Shown: positions 16,799 through 26,722, numbered from the stretch's first letter. The stretch is 64,000 bases of DNA from Algoriphagus sp. Y33 (GCF_014838715.1 NZ_CP061947.1:1116001-1180000), one strand, 5' to 3'. Made by a program: numbers and translations. Notes: generated from the sequence alone by a model not told the origin.

Positions 16799-18007
16799 AT
16801 GCACCGTATAATATTATTGCTGGATTTTGCTGAAGAATATAGCAAATCATTGCTAAAAGGAATCAGTACCTATTCCGGTAAAAACGGACAATGGACATTT
16901 TGCCGTATGCCTTTATACTATCGGGAAATGATGGGAGTAAAAGGCATCCTCAAATGGGCAAAGGAATGGAGGGCAGATGGAATCATCGGTCAGCTGTATA
17001 ATGAAATGGAGGAGGAGTTTATTGATGGTGGGATTCCTGTCATAGCTCAGGATTTTAAAGAACGGTTTTCCAAAATCCCCAATATCACAGGTTCTTACAG
17101 GGAAACTGGAGTGATGGGAGCCGAATACTTTCTGAGGAAGGGGTATTACAATTTTGGGTTTTATGGGTTCAACACAATTGTTTGGTCGCGGGAGCGTGCG
17201 GAAGGATTCGAATCCGCTGTCAAAAAAGCAGGATATCAGGTCAATTATTTTGAGCATAAAAAAGCCCGATCCACGGATATTTGGTATTACAAAAGCAAAT
17301 CTCTTAGTAAATGGCTGAAGAACTTACCCAAACCTGTTGCCTTAATGGCATGTGATGATAATCAGGGCGTGCATATTTTGGAAGCATGCAATCACAATAA
17401 GATTAGGGTGCCTCAGGAAGTGGCGGTATTGGGAGTGGACAATGATGTGACATTCTGCGAACTTGCCGATCCGCCATTGTCGAGTATAGTTCTGGATATA
17501 GAGAGGGGAGGCTTTGAGGCTGCGCAGGTTCTTCATGAAATGATCAGAACCGGCGAGAGTAACTACCGAGATGTGATTGTTCCCCCCCTCAAGGTAATTA
17601 CCCGATCCTCTACTGATATGTTTGCTTCCTCTGATGCTTACGTTGCGGAAGCCCTCACTTTTATTCACAGGAATATCGATAGAAATATTTTGGTGGATCA
17701 GGTAGTCAAGGAAGTGCCTCTTTCCCGAAGAGCCTTGGAGAAGCGTTTTTTGCAGATTACAGGACTTCCTATATATAAGTATATCACCAAGGTCAGAATG
17801 GAGAAATTGGCACAGAAACTTTTGAGTTCAGATCAGAGTATCTTTGAAATAGCCGTGGATTTGGGGTTCCAAGACAGCAATAATATCGCCAGACAATTCA
17901 AACAATTGATGGGCTATGCCCCCGCTGAGTATAGAAAGCGATACGGTCTGAATTCGTTGTGGGAAGTGGGAGGTAGCAAGAGGCAAGAAACAAGTAGCAA
18001 GACATAA
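16799..18007 (+). CDS. XylR-like AraC family regulator with a LacI-type sensor domain
   Basis: A 402-residue cytoplasmic regulator. The N-terminal 270 residues are a periplasmic-binding-protein-like sugar sensor (IILLLDFAEEYSKSLLKGIS, VAVLGVDNDVTFCELADPPL, SSIVLDIERGGFEAA). The C-terminal 100 residues are an AraC double helix-turn-helix (NILVDQVVKEVPLSRRALEK, IFEIAVDLGFQDSNNIARQF, GYAPAEYRKRYG). This is the XylR layout, in which a sugar in the sensor domain switches DNA binding. It follows the permease by four bases and precedes the SusC/SusD pair. The final ten or so residues (SKRQETSSKT) are encoded by an intergenic repeat element running into the gene. Confidence 0.85.
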   Translation: MHRIILLLDFAEEYSKSLLKGISTYSGKNGQWTFCRMPLYYREMMGVKGILKWAKEWRADGIIGQLYNEMEEEFIDGGIPVIAQDFKERFSKIPNITGSYRETGVMGAEYFLRKGYYNFGFYGFNTIVWSRERAEGFESAVKKAGYQVNYFEHKKARSTDIWYYKSKSLSKWLKNLPKPVALMACDDNQGVHILEACNHNKIRVPQEVAVLGVDNDVTFCELADPPLSSIVLDIERGGFEAAQVLHEMIRTGESNYRDVIVPPLKVITRSSTDMFASSDAYVAEALTFIHRNIDRNILVDQVVKEVPLSRRALEKRFLQITGLPIYKYITKVRMEKLAQKLLSSDQSIFEIAVDLGFQDSNNIARQFKQLMGYAPAEYRKRYGLNSLWEVGGSKRQETSSKT

Positions 18008-18180
18008 GTATCAAGATCCAAGAGTTAAGATCCAATTTTCAATTTAACTTTTTAACCAGTAACCTTTTAACCTTGAGAAACCTGACAACCTTCTAATAGT
18101 ATGAAGAGTCAGGAAACAAGAGTCAAGATCCACCTCCCAATTTAGCCCTTAACCTTTTTTTAACCTTTAATCCCTTAACC
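17973..18180. repeat. Intergenic repeat element, two tandem units, overlapping the 3' end of the regulator gene
   Basis: Purine-rich blocks (GTAGCAAGACATAAGTATCA, GATCCAAGAGTTAAGATCC, and CAGGAAACAAGAGTCAAGAT in the second unit) are followed by pyrimidine-rich ones (TTTTTAACCAGTAACC, CCCTTAACC). The units are joined by CTAATAGTATGAAG at about 18092, equivalent to CTAGTAGTATGAAT in the copy at 7643-7860. The first bases are translated as the end of the regulator. Confidence 0.6.
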
Positions 18181-18340
18181 GTGACCACTCGGACACCCGT
18201 CATCCGACAGACCATGCCCCCATATTTTCTAATTGTTATGGAATTTAAATTTTTTCAGCTATCAAATTAACACACTGGTAATCAGTGGTTGGGTAGTCCA
18301 TTTTTTAAAGTGCAAGGTATTAAAGGCGAAGGTACAGCCT

Positions 18341-18538
18341 ATGAAAAATCCAACTATCAAGGAATTACTGGAAAAATTGTCAACCGGTGAGATATCCAAG
18401 GATGAATTTGATCTTTTTCTCCAAAAATTAAAAATGGAAAAAGAATCAAGTGAATGGAATCAAGCCTTTCTCGAATTTTTTGATGGATTGGCTGTGCGGG
18501 GAAAAAATGAATGCTCAGATCAAAGACCAAAAAAATAA
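18341..18538 (+). CDS. Small acidic/basic helical protein before SusC
   Basis: A 65-residue protein, MKNPTIKELLEKLSTGEISK then DEFDLFLQKLKMEKESS, predicted helical, with no membrane segment. The ELLEKLSTGEISKDEFD pattern resembles the helical start of FecR-type anti-sigma factors or short C-terminal oligomerisation (SHOCT-like) motifs, but the length is too short to assign. It ends 18 bases before the SusC start, so it is probably in the same transcript. I use ATG 18341; upstream codons in frame look non-coding. It might be a regulatory stub of the SusC/SusD operon. Confidence 0.45.
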   Translation: MKNPTIKELLEKLSTGEISKDEFDLFLQKLKMEKESSEWNQAFLEFFDGLAVRGKNECSDQRPKK

Positions 18539-18556
18539 TTAAGACTAACCCAATAA

Positions 18557-21500
18557 ATGATTATGCGTATGAAACAATTTTCCAAAAACAAAAAGCCAAA
18601 AATCGGCTGGGGACTCCCCATGATTTTTGGATTGGTGCTGTTCCCGCTACTTGGGGTTTCAGCCATGACTCCGCCACCCTCCAACCTGATTGAAGAGGCC
18701 TTTCAGGCTCAGCAGGTACAGGGTAAAATCGTCTCCAGTGAGGACGGGACTCCGATTCCCGGGGTCACTGTGCTTGAAAAAGGAACCGGTAACGGAACGG
18801 TCTCTGAGATAGATGGAACCTATTCTCTAAATGTAGCAGGCCCTAATTCTTTACTCGTTTTCTCTTTTGTAGGATTTGATCCTCAGGAAATCACAGTAGG
18901 GAACCAATCTATCATTGATATTACCATGAGTGAAACTGCCACGGATATGTCTGAGGTGGTGGTGACAGCTCTGGGAATTAAGCGGGATCAACGCTCCTTG
19001 GGGTATGACGTTTCCAGTGTACAAGGAGAAGAGTTGACCCAGGTGTCCCAGGAAAATGTGTTGAGCTCCCTTTCAGGTAGAATGCCCGGGGTTACTATCA
19101 ACCAAACCAGCGGTCCAGGATCCTCTATGAGCATGGTTATTCGAGGAGCTACCTCTTTGACTACGGACAACCAACCTTTGTTTGTGGTGGATGGAGTACC
19201 TATGTCCAACTCCTTGAACAATGTGAGACAAAACGGTGACGGAAACCAGGTGGATTACGGAAATGCAATTTCGGATATCAATCCGGATGATATTGAAAGC
19301 ATTTCGGTACTGAAAGGTCCCAGTGCAGCTGCATTGTATGGGACTAGAGCAGGAAATGGGGTAGTGATCATTACTACCAAGTCCGGCAAAGCAGGTAAGA
19401 CTATGGGAATTTCTTTTTCCTCAAGTAATGTTTTTGAAAGACCGACCCGAACGTTGGATTTTCATTACAAATACGCAAATGGCAATCGCATAGGAGTATT
19501 TAATGAGGGCTCTGCCTATTGGGGTGGTCCTGAACTGAATGCCGGCAATACGGCTGTTCAATGGAATAGCCCGTTGGATGCCAATGGAGATCCTATCCCA
19601 ACAGAATTAATTGCTTATCCGAATGCAATGAAAGATTTTATGCAGACAGGAATCACTTCTACCAACAATATTGCTGTGGACGGGGGCAGTGAGCAGACTA
19701 CTTATAGGATTTCCTATTCCAATATGCTGCATAGGGGCATGATCCCCAACTCTGACCTGTTTAGACATAGCTACTCTACTTCTCTAAGCCATAAGATTAC
19801 AGAGAAGCTGATGTTTACTTCCAATTTCAACTATACAAATAGCCAATCCAACGACCGTCCTAGTACTGGGGATAGAAGAGCTAACCCTTTGGAAGCAGTT
19901 TATTCTTCCCCTTATGTAGATTATAATTTGATGAGGGATATCTGGGTGCCGGGACAGGAAGGTATTCAGCAAGTCAGAACCGCTGCAGGTGATAATCCTT
20001 ATTTTATTGCTTATGGAATGCAGAATTCATTTGTACGGGACAGAATTTATGGAAATGTGTCGCTGGACTATAAATTTTCTGAATCCTTCAATATACGCGT
20101 AAGGTATTCCCTTGATAGATCCGATGAGAATCAGGAAACCAAAATACCTTACAGCTACAGCAGAATGGCCCGTGGAGGATACTACACGTCAGATATTTTG
20201 AGTCAGGAATCCAACATAGATTTTTTGGCCTCATGGAATGATGATTTTGGGAAATTGGATATCAACGCTTCCGTTGGAGGGAATATCATGAATCGTTTCG
20301 GTAGAAGCACGGATGTGGGTGTAGGAGGAGATCGAAACAACGGATTGGTTATTCCTGGAATCTACAATGTTCAGAATATTCCTGCTGATAACAGATCCAT
20401 GACAAATGGATTCTCTGAAAGAGGGATTTATTCTATCTACGGATTGGCTTCCTTTGGCTATGCAGATCAGCTTTATCTGGATTTGACCGCCAGAAATGAT
20501 TGGTCTTCTACTTTGCCACGTGAAAACAGATCCTATTTCTACCCATCAGCTTCCCTGAGCTGGTTGGCAAACTATACCCTGGACATGTCCGATAAGATTG
20601 ACTTGTTAAAACTGAGGTTTGGATGGGCACAGGTAGGAAATGATACAGGGCCATACAATCTCCTCCCAAACCTGTCTACTGGACTCTACAATTCCATCAA
20701 TACTGCCAGTATGCCTTCCGGTTTGTTAAATCCGGATCTAAAACCTGAGCAAGCCACTTCGTATGAAGGCGGGATAGACCTGAACATGTTCAGCAACAGG
20801 CTTCGATTTGGAGGGACAATTTATCAAATCGATAATAGAAATCAGATTTTCTCAGTAAATCTCCCCTCTTCTTCAGGCTACTCGGGACGTCTGATCAATG
20901 CCGGTCTGATCCAAAGCCGGGGCGTGGAACTTTCCCTTGGCGGAACAGTCTTGAGAAAGAAGGATATTTCTTGGGATGTAGACTTGAACTGGAGTAGAAA
21001 CCGGACCACGGTGGTAGAGCTTACAGAAGGCTTGGATAGAATCACCCTTTGGTCTGAGAATGGTGGAGGGGCAATCACCTTTGTGGGAGAGCAGATTGGA
21101 AACATGTACAGCAGTAGCTATGCTGAGGTAAAAGATCCTAATTCACCGTATTACAAGTGGCCGGTTCTTTCCGGTGCGGGAGAATGGCAGGAACTATCCG
21201 GTACCGAAAATCTTAAGAAAGTGGGCAATTTCAATCCTGATTTTCAAATGGGATTACAGACCACTTTGAATATCAAGAGGTTTGTGGTCGGGGCCAGTTT
21301 TGACTGGAGACAAGGGGGAGAGTTTATGTCCTTTACCTACAGATATGGTGAGTCGGACTGGAAGTCTCAAAGACAATTGGATAATTTAATCCCGGGCAGC
21401 CTATATGCAACCGATGAGTTGATCGCGATGATGAAAGCTAATCCGGAGCAATACATTATTCCGGGCCTGGGCAACTACCCTCGGGTAGGGGGGCATACAG

Positions 21501-21964
21501 CGGCAACAGGAGGTTATTATGTGGATGAAAATGGAAGCGACGGAGCCTTTGTGCCGGGAGTAATCCAAACAGCTGGTGCAGATACTCCGGATGATTTTAG
21601 TGATGATGTGTACGTAGAGCACCTAGGCGGAGAGGGTACCAATATTTACCCAATTACCAATACCTACCCTTGGGATTACAATGAGCAGGTGACCTTTGAT
21701 GCCTCTTTTATCAAATTGAGAGAATTGAGCATAGGTTATAGAGTTCCCTCTTTTGGCAGATTCAGAAATGCAACCTTTTCTATCTATACTAGAAACCTGA
21801 TGATCTGGACCAAAGCAGATATAGGAATCGATCCGGAACGCGCTTTCTGGGCAAACAGCGGAACACAAGGGAATACCTCCTCACAGTTTCGCCAGGGAAT
21901 CGAGCGTCAGAATGTGATGCCGTGGAGTTTTCCTGTAGGTTTCAAATTGAACTTTAATCTTTAA
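18557..21964 (+). CDS. SusC/RagA-family TonB-linked outer membrane receptor
   Basis: A 1135-residue outer-membrane protein. After a signal segment (about 1-38) comes a carboxypeptidase-D-like domain (VQGKIVSSEDGTPIPGVTVL to about residue 125). The TonB box and plug follow (MSEVVVTALGIKRDQRSLGY, LFVVDGVPM, ISVLKGPSAAALYGTRAGNG), then a large beta-barrel ending in PWSFPVGFKLNFNL. SusC proteins import oligosaccharides using TonB energy, with SusD as lid; the SusD gene follows by 17 bases. Size and domain order are normal. Upstream lie the XylR-like regulator and the small 65-residue protein. Glycan substrate unknown, perhaps that of the divergent sialidase-like enzyme. Confidence 0.93.
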   Translation: MIMRMKQFSKNKKPKIGWGLPMIFGLVLFPLLGVSAMTPPPSNLIEEAFQAQQVQGKIVSSEDGTPIPGVTVLEKGTGNGTVSEIDGTYSLNVAGPNSLLVFSFVGFDPQEITVGNQSIIDITMSETATDMSEVVVTALGIKRDQRSLGYDVSSVQGEELTQVSQENVLSSLSGRMPGVTINQTSGPGSSMSMVIRGATSLTTDNQPLFVVDGVPMSNSLNNVRQNGDGNQVDYGNAISDINPDDIESISVLKGPSAAALYGTRAGNGVVIITTKSGKAGKTMGISFSSSNVFERPTRTLDFHYKYANGNRIGVFNEGSAYWGGPELNAGNTAVQWNSPLDANGDPIPTELIAYPNAMKDFMQTGITSTNNIAVDGGSEQTTYRISYSNMLHRGMIPNSDLFRHSYSTSLSHKITEKLMFTSNFNYTNSQSNDRPSTGDRRANPLEAVYSSPYVDYNLMRDIWVPGQEGIQQVRTAAGDNPYFIAYGMQNSFVRDRIYGNVSLDYKFSESFNIRVRYSLDRSDENQETKIPYSYSRMARGGYYTSDILSQESNIDFLASWNDDFGKLDINASVGGNIMNRFGRSTDVGVGGDRNNGLVIPGIYNVQNIPADNRSMTNGFSERGIYSIYGLASFGYADQLYLDLTARNDWSSTLPRENRSYFYPSASLSWLANYTLDMSDKIDLLKLRFGWAQVGNDTGPYNLLPNLSTGLYNSINTASMPSGLLNPDLKPEQATSYEGGIDLNMFSNRLRFGGTIYQIDNRNQIFSVNLPSSSGYSGRLINAGLIQSRGVELSLGGTVLRKKDISWDVDLNWSRNRTTVVELTEGLDRITLWSENGGGAITFVGEQIGNMYSSSYAEVKDPNSPYYKWPVLSGAGEWQELSGTENLKKVGNFNPDFQMGLQTTLNIKRFVVGASFDWRQGGEFMSFTYRYGESDWKSQRQLDNLIPGSLYATDELIAMMKANPEQYIIPGLGNYPRVGGHTAATGGYYVDENGSDGAFVPGVIQTAGADTPDDFSDDVYVEHLGGEGTNIYPITNTYPWDYNEQVTFDASFIKLRELSIGYRVPSFGRFRNATFSIYTRNLMIWTKADIGIDPERAFWANSGTQGNTSSQFRQGIERQNVMPWSFPVGFKLNFNL

Positions 21965-21981
21965 TCTCAAATCAACGAATC

Positions 21982-23670
21982 ATGAATATCACAAAATTAT
22001 ATCGGGGATTTTTGATGGCTTTAATTTGCTGCGTGGGATTCACAGGCTGTGATGATAAGCTTGATGATATGAACATCAATCCGTACGGAATTGACCCTGC
22101 GGAAGTAAATCCCAACTTATTGATGCCTACAATTTTGGCATCAGCTGCACAAAGCTATACGGATTTGGGCGTCAACAATATGGCAGGAGCAGTGCAGCAT
22201 ACACAGAAAAATGGCTGGTATGGCCCTCATAACAATTATAGCTGGGAAAGTGAGAGTTGGGCAGGATGGTATGCTATACTAAGAAATAATGATCTACTGC
22301 ATAATAGAGCTGTGGAGATGGAAAATGACTTTTTTCAAGCGGTGTCTTTGACTATGAAGTCTTTTGTTTTTGGGAATATTACAGACCTTTGGGGCGATGC
22401 GCCTTATACTGATGCTCTAAAAGGGAACGAGTTGGCCACAGAGTTTCAATTTCCGAAATTCGACAGTCAGGAGGTAATCTATGACGGAATCATTGCAGAT
22501 CTTCAAACTGCCGCCACACTGTTTAATTCGGCGAATACCGGCGGAGTGACTGCTGCCAATGACCTGTATTTTGGAGGAGATGCAGCTGCTTGGAAGAGAT
22601 TTGCAAATTCCCTTTTGCTTCGCTACTATCTGAGAATATCTTCCCAAAAGCCCGATGTGGCTAAAGCAGGGATTGAAGCGATTTATGCTTCCGGGGATTA
22701 CATTCAAAGCACCTCCCAAGATGCTGTATTAGATTACACCGGCGGAGCCAGTGACATCTGGATCACCCGCCATATTGCCTTGAATCCGGATGATTTCCAG
22801 AGATATCAGGCCTGTCAGACATTCATCAGCCAATTGATGGGGACGAATGATCCCAGGCTTCCGGTCTGGTTTGCGCCCGTGAGAGTGCAGTGGGTGGCTG
22901 ATGAATCTCTGGATGTTGCTGCTGAAGGCTTTATCAGGAAGGAGGGAGAGCCTTTGGGAGTAGTTACTTATCCATTTGATGATTTTGTAAACAACTATGC
23001 AGGAGAGAACTTTACCAGAAGATATAATCCTGATATGGTGAGCTATAATGATGCTGAATATGTAGGATTACCTCCCTCACTGATGGTTCCTGAATCCTAT
23101 AATGGAAACCCATCGCCGGGGCAAGGTACCCAAAATCAACATGTTTCACAGTTGGCGGACATCTACCAGTCGGCAGGAGCTGCGGGGGATATCCTTAAGG
23201 CCAGGTTGATCTCTTCCTCAGAAGTGAGCTTTATTCTGGCTGAAGCTGCGTTGAAAGGTTGGAACACAGGATCCGCAGAGGAGCATTATTATAACGGTAT
23301 AGAGAAGTCACTGATAGTATGGGGCAAAGCTGACGATTATGAGCGCTTTATAGCTGAAGAGGGAATCGCTTTTGACAATACCATGGAGCAGGTGATGGAG
23401 CAAAAATGGGTGGCAAGCTGGACTGCGGCTGCAGAGGCTTTTGCAGACTACAGACGTACCGGATTTCCTAGGTTGGAAACAGGTCCCCAGTCTCCGCAGC
23501 CAAGAGTTGCTTTGAGGTTCCAGTATGGTGATGACGAGTACAACAATAATGCGGAAAACATTACCGGTGCATTGGACAGATTGGAATTGACAGATTACTC
23601 CGGTGGATTTGGAAAGGACAGCCAATGGTCCAGATCCTGGTTGTATCAGGGAACTACCATTCCCTGGTAA
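21982..23670 (+). CDS. SusD/RagB-family lipoprotein
   Basis: A 562-residue surface lipoprotein. The signal peptide ends in lipobox FTGC near residue 24. The mature start DDKLDDMNINPYGIDPAEVN and FVFGNITDLWGDAPYTDAL near residue 125 are typical of the SusD_RagB-like branch that begins with an N.NP motif. Helical repeats and SFILAEAALKGWNTGSAEEH (TPR-like) follow. SusD binds the glycan and closes over the SusC barrel. It is co-transcribed with SusC and followed by a strong terminator, so this pair ends the operon. No SusE/F or further hydrolase gene follows. Confidence 0.92.
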   Translation: MNITKLYRGFLMALICCVGFTGCDDKLDDMNINPYGIDPAEVNPNLLMPTILASAAQSYTDLGVNNMAGAVQHTQKNGWYGPHNNYSWESESWAGWYAILRNNDLLHNRAVEMENDFFQAVSLTMKSFVFGNITDLWGDAPYTDALKGNELATEFQFPKFDSQEVIYDGIIADLQTAATLFNSANTGGVTAANDLYFGGDAAAWKRFANSLLLRYYLRISSQKPDVAKAGIEAIYASGDYIQSTSQDAVLDYTGGASDIWITRHIALNPDDFQRYQACQTFISQLMGTNDPRLPVWFAPVRVQWVADESLDVAAEGFIRKEGEPLGVVTYPFDDFVNNYAGENFTRRYNPDMVSYNDAEYVGLPPSLMVPESYNGNPSPGQGTQNQHVSQLADIYQSAGAAGDILKARLISSSEVSFILAEAALKGWNTGSAEEHYYNGIEKSLIVWGKADDYERFIAEEGIAFDNTMEQVMEQKWVASWTAAAEAFADYRRTGFPRLETGPQSPQPRVALRFQYGDDEYNNNAENITGALDRLELTDYSGGFGKDSQWSRSWLYQGTTIPW

Positions 23671-23699
23671 AATTCTGAATTCTCTTTTTTGATCACATT

Positions 23700-23738
23700 A
23701 ACCTCCATGTCAATTGATAGGCATGGAGGTTTTTTTTA
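23700..23738 (+). terminator. Rho-independent terminator after SusD
   Basis: AACCTCCATG (23700-23709) pairs with CATGGAGGTT (23722-23731), followed by a T-run. It ends the SusC/SusD transcript. Confidence 0.8.
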
Positions 23739-24367
23739 CCATTTAAATTCTCATCATAAACTTACAGGTGAATGTTTAACCTATTAACCTTTACCTCCAT
23801 CTCTCAAAGCAACCCTGACAGCCTTCAAGTAGCAGCAAGATTCTAGATCCAAGAAGATAAGCCGCAAGCCGATTATGATTTGTAATCAGGTGCATACTCA
23901 GGAGCTAATATCAGACACCTGTTCTAACCCTTAACCTTCGACCTTTAATAGCTCTTTTCAGAGGTCTGTTCAAACTTTCCTGCCAGTGTTGAAGAGCTGA
24001 TGATTGGATATATAGCTTGTGTTCTTATTGAAAATGACAATTATGTAATTAAGAACAATGATTATGTTATGGTAATTGTTTTTTATGTTATTCAATTATT
24101 TTAATCTGCTTGATTGTGTCAATACAAATATAGTATTATGGTTTTTGAATACATGATTTTGATTTATATATTGCATGTTTGAGTGTGTGACAGAGCCTCG
24201 AAATAATGTCTTATTGGATAGCTACAATTGTGTAATATTCCTATGCTTACTTGATCAAAATGATCCAATAAATCCTGATCGAAACAAAAGAACGGGCCAC
24301 TATGCTGAACAGAGGGAGGAAATATGGAGCCAAACCATGCCTTGGTTATCTTGATGGATTCCTGTTT
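23739..24367. other. Intergenic region with repeat remnants
   Basis: From 23770 to 23955 there are degenerate copies of the intergenic repeat (TTTAACCTATTAACC, AAGATTCTAGATCCAAGAAG, CTAACCCTTAACC). From 24000 to 24300 the sequence is very AT-rich, with an inverted repeat GTTCTTA (from about 24021) and TAAGAAC (to about 24057). No gene is supported. Confidence 0.45.
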
Positions 24368-26722
24368 ATGTTTTTTTGTAAGGCCAAGGGCAAATCTTCT
24401 TCGGTGAGAATCTTTTTGCTGTGCCTATTATTGTTTATAGATACTTTTGGTCAGGTCTTGGGGCAGACAACAAGGATGCTGGCAGATGCGGTCACCTTTA
24501 TTAGTCCGGCTGACAAGATGGTTTCTTTGTTGGGGTGTGGAGGATTAGGTTTAAATCCTTGCTATAATCCCACAGTTGAAAATCCCGGCAATGCGTTGAT
24601 CGATGACGGGGAATATGCCCGACTTTTGGCAAGCCCGGGTTTGCTTGCCACACTGGGTTCTTATGATGGAGAATTGGAACTTCAGTTTCCGTCCACTGTC
24701 CCGCCTGAAACTTGGTCCTATGTAAGAATAGGTGCTGATGAAAGCCTCCTACAGGCTTTGCTGGGAGGGAGCTTGGGGGAATTGCTTGGTGATGTACTTG
24801 GATCCGTTTTATTAGGTAATCAGGAAATAGAAATCCAGGCTAGAAATTCTTCCAATGTTATTGTGGAATCCAGGACAAGTACTCAGGGGTTTGATACAGA
24901 TGGGGTTAAGTTAGTGCAAGATGGATCCGGGAATTATTTTTTAGCAATCAAACCTTCAGTAAGTTATGATCGGGTAAGACTGATCAATAGATCAATTACT
25001 TTAGTTGGATTAGGAACTGAATATACACTGGATGTTTACAATGCTTTTTACTATTCTGGTGTCGATCCATGTGGACTTATGCCAACTTTTACCAGTTATG
25101 ATGGGGCTGGAGTATCTTTGGACTTACTGAATCTCAATGACCTCGTTCTTAACCCTTTTCATGCTATTGACAATGATCCTGCCACTTATTCGCAAATTTC
25201 ATTAGGTGTACTGGGAGTGGCAGCGACTACTGAGCAGTTTATTTATTTCACTTCCCCGGTTCAGCCGGGAAATGATATTTTGGTTAGTTTGGCCACATCC
25301 GCATCACTAGTGGATTTGGGTTTGTTGAATAACGTTTATTTAGTAGCGTACTCAAACGGCGCAGAAGTAGAAAGTGTGGCTGCTTCTTCATTAGTGGAGC
25401 TTGACTTGCTTGGTCTTTTAGATACCGATAGCTTTCTTCAGTTTCCACTCAACCACGAAAGTGCGGAAATTGACCAAATCGGGATTAGGGTATCCTCTTT
25501 AGCGGATGCGGGATTGCTTGCGGGCGGACTTCAGATTGGGGCTGTTACTGTAGTGCCATCACCGCCCGAATTTGAGCCTGAACATGAAACCGGTTTATAT
25601 ACCATCTGTCAGGGAGATGAACAGGTTATTGTGCCTTTGAATGAGTCAGGAAGAGTGCTGAATTGGTATAGTGACTATGAAGGCGAGGATTTCATTGGCC
25701 AAGCTGATCAATATGCCTTGCAAGACCTTCCTCCGGGAGATTATGATTTTTATGTTCGATCAGAATACCAAAGCTGTAGTGGAGAAGGTTTACCGGCTAT
25801 ATTTAGCGTAACAGTTAACCCCCACCCTTATGAAGAAGATATTATTATTGATTCTCAGGGGGGCGTTTTGGAATTGGGTAATAAGATTATTTATCCTGTA
25901 GGAGTGAATGTTGTCCTGACTCCTGATAATTCTCTACTTCCGTCAGGATCATTTGAATGGTATAGTAATGAAGAAGGGGATGATTTAGACGGGTTGGAGA
26001 TTGCGGGTGCCACCTTTACTGTGGAAAATGAAGAGCTGACTATTAGCAATACTAATGAGCCCGCCTTGGAGCAGGAAATATTTCTCGGCTATGAAACATC
26101 TTCCGGCTGTAAAACAATAAAGCAATTTTCTCTGGAAAGTTTTATCATCCTGCCTTCTGTAGTTTATACGTTCAACGCCCGTTCAAGAGAAAGTGGACAG
26201 GTGGATTTGGATTGGGAGCTGAGTAATGAACAGCAGCAGGGGACTGTCACAATCCAACGGGCTTCGGCCAGTCTTGAGTTTGCAGTACTGGCCAGCTTGC
26301 CTATCGTTCCCGGCAGGGAGCGAATCCGTATGAAGTTTACGGATTATAATCCTTTATCGGGACGTAATTACTATAGACTTAGTATTGTTAAAGAGTCGGG
26401 GAGTTCCACTTTTTACAGCGAGGTGAGAATGGCTGAAATCAATGAACTGCAGATGCCTGCAGTTGAAGTATTTCCAAATCCCTTTACTGAGAATTTTGCT
26501 GTCAAATCTACCATAGAACTGCAAGGTAGTCTATCAGTATCCTTACTTAGCACTCAGGGGACTGCAATCCTGTCGCAAACTATGGATAGTCTGTCTAGAG
26601 GTGAACTAATTGAGTTTCGGGATCTGGGGGATTTGCCGGCAGGTGTTTATGTCCTCAGATTGAAAACGCTTAATGGGAATAAGTCCTTCAGGGTCATTAA
26701 GCAAAACGGTTCGTTAAAGTAG
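24368..26722 (+). CDS. T9SS type A secreted protein sharing N-terminal modules with the giant adhesin
   Basis: A 784-residue secreted protein. ATG 24368 puts a normal signal peptide at the start (VRIFLLCLLLFIDTFGQ); ATG 24302 would add 22 residues. Two modules follow that match the beginning of the giant protein: EYARLLASPGLLATLGSYDG, LLQALLGGSLGELLGDVLGS, then FTSYDGAGVSLDLL and HAIDNDPATYSQISLGVLGV. They resemble discoidin-like, glycan-binding folds (inference). Ig-like stretches follow. The last 85 residues (VEVFPNPFTENFAVKS to GVYVLRLKTLNGNKSFRVIK) are a type A type-9 secretion sorting domain. It is probably exported across the outer membrane and anchored or released. Binding partner unknown. 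Confidence 0.75.
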   Translation: MFFCKAKGKSSSVRIFLLCLLLFIDTFGQVLGQTTRMLADAVTFISPADKMVSLLGCGGLGLNPCYNPTVENPGNALIDDGEYARLLASPGLLATLGSYDGELELQFPSTVPPETWSYVRIGADESLLQALLGGSLGELLGDVLGSVLLGNQEIEIQARNSSNVIVESRTSTQGFDTDGVKLVQDGSGNYFLAIKPSVSYDRVRLINRSITLVGLGTEYTLDVYNAFYYSGVDPCGLMPTFTSYDGAGVSLDLLNLNDLVLNPFHAIDNDPATYSQISLGVLGVAATTEQFIYFTSPVQPGNDILVSLATSASLVDLGLLNNVYLVAYSNGAEVESVAASSLVELDLLGLLDTDSFLQFPLNHESAEIDQIGIRVSSLADAGLLAGGLQIGAVTVVPSPPEFEPEHETGLYTICQGDEQVIVPLNESGRVLNWYSDYEGEDFIGQADQYALQDLPPGDYDFYVRSEYQSCSGEGLPAIFSVTVNPHPYEEDIIIDSQGGVLELGNKIIYPVGVNVVLTPDNSLLPSGSFEWYSNEEGDDLDGLEIAGATFTVENEELTISNTNEPALEQEIFLGYETSSGCKTIKQFSLESFIILPSVVYTFNARSRESGQVDLDWELSNEQQQGTVTIQRASASLEFAVLASLPIVPGRERIRMKFTDYNPLSGRNYYRLSIVKESGSSTFYSEVRMAEINELQMPAVEVFPNPFTENFAVKSTIELQGSLSVSLLSTQGTAILSQTMDSLSRGELIEFRDLGDLPAGVYVLRLKTLNGNKSFRVIKQNGSLK

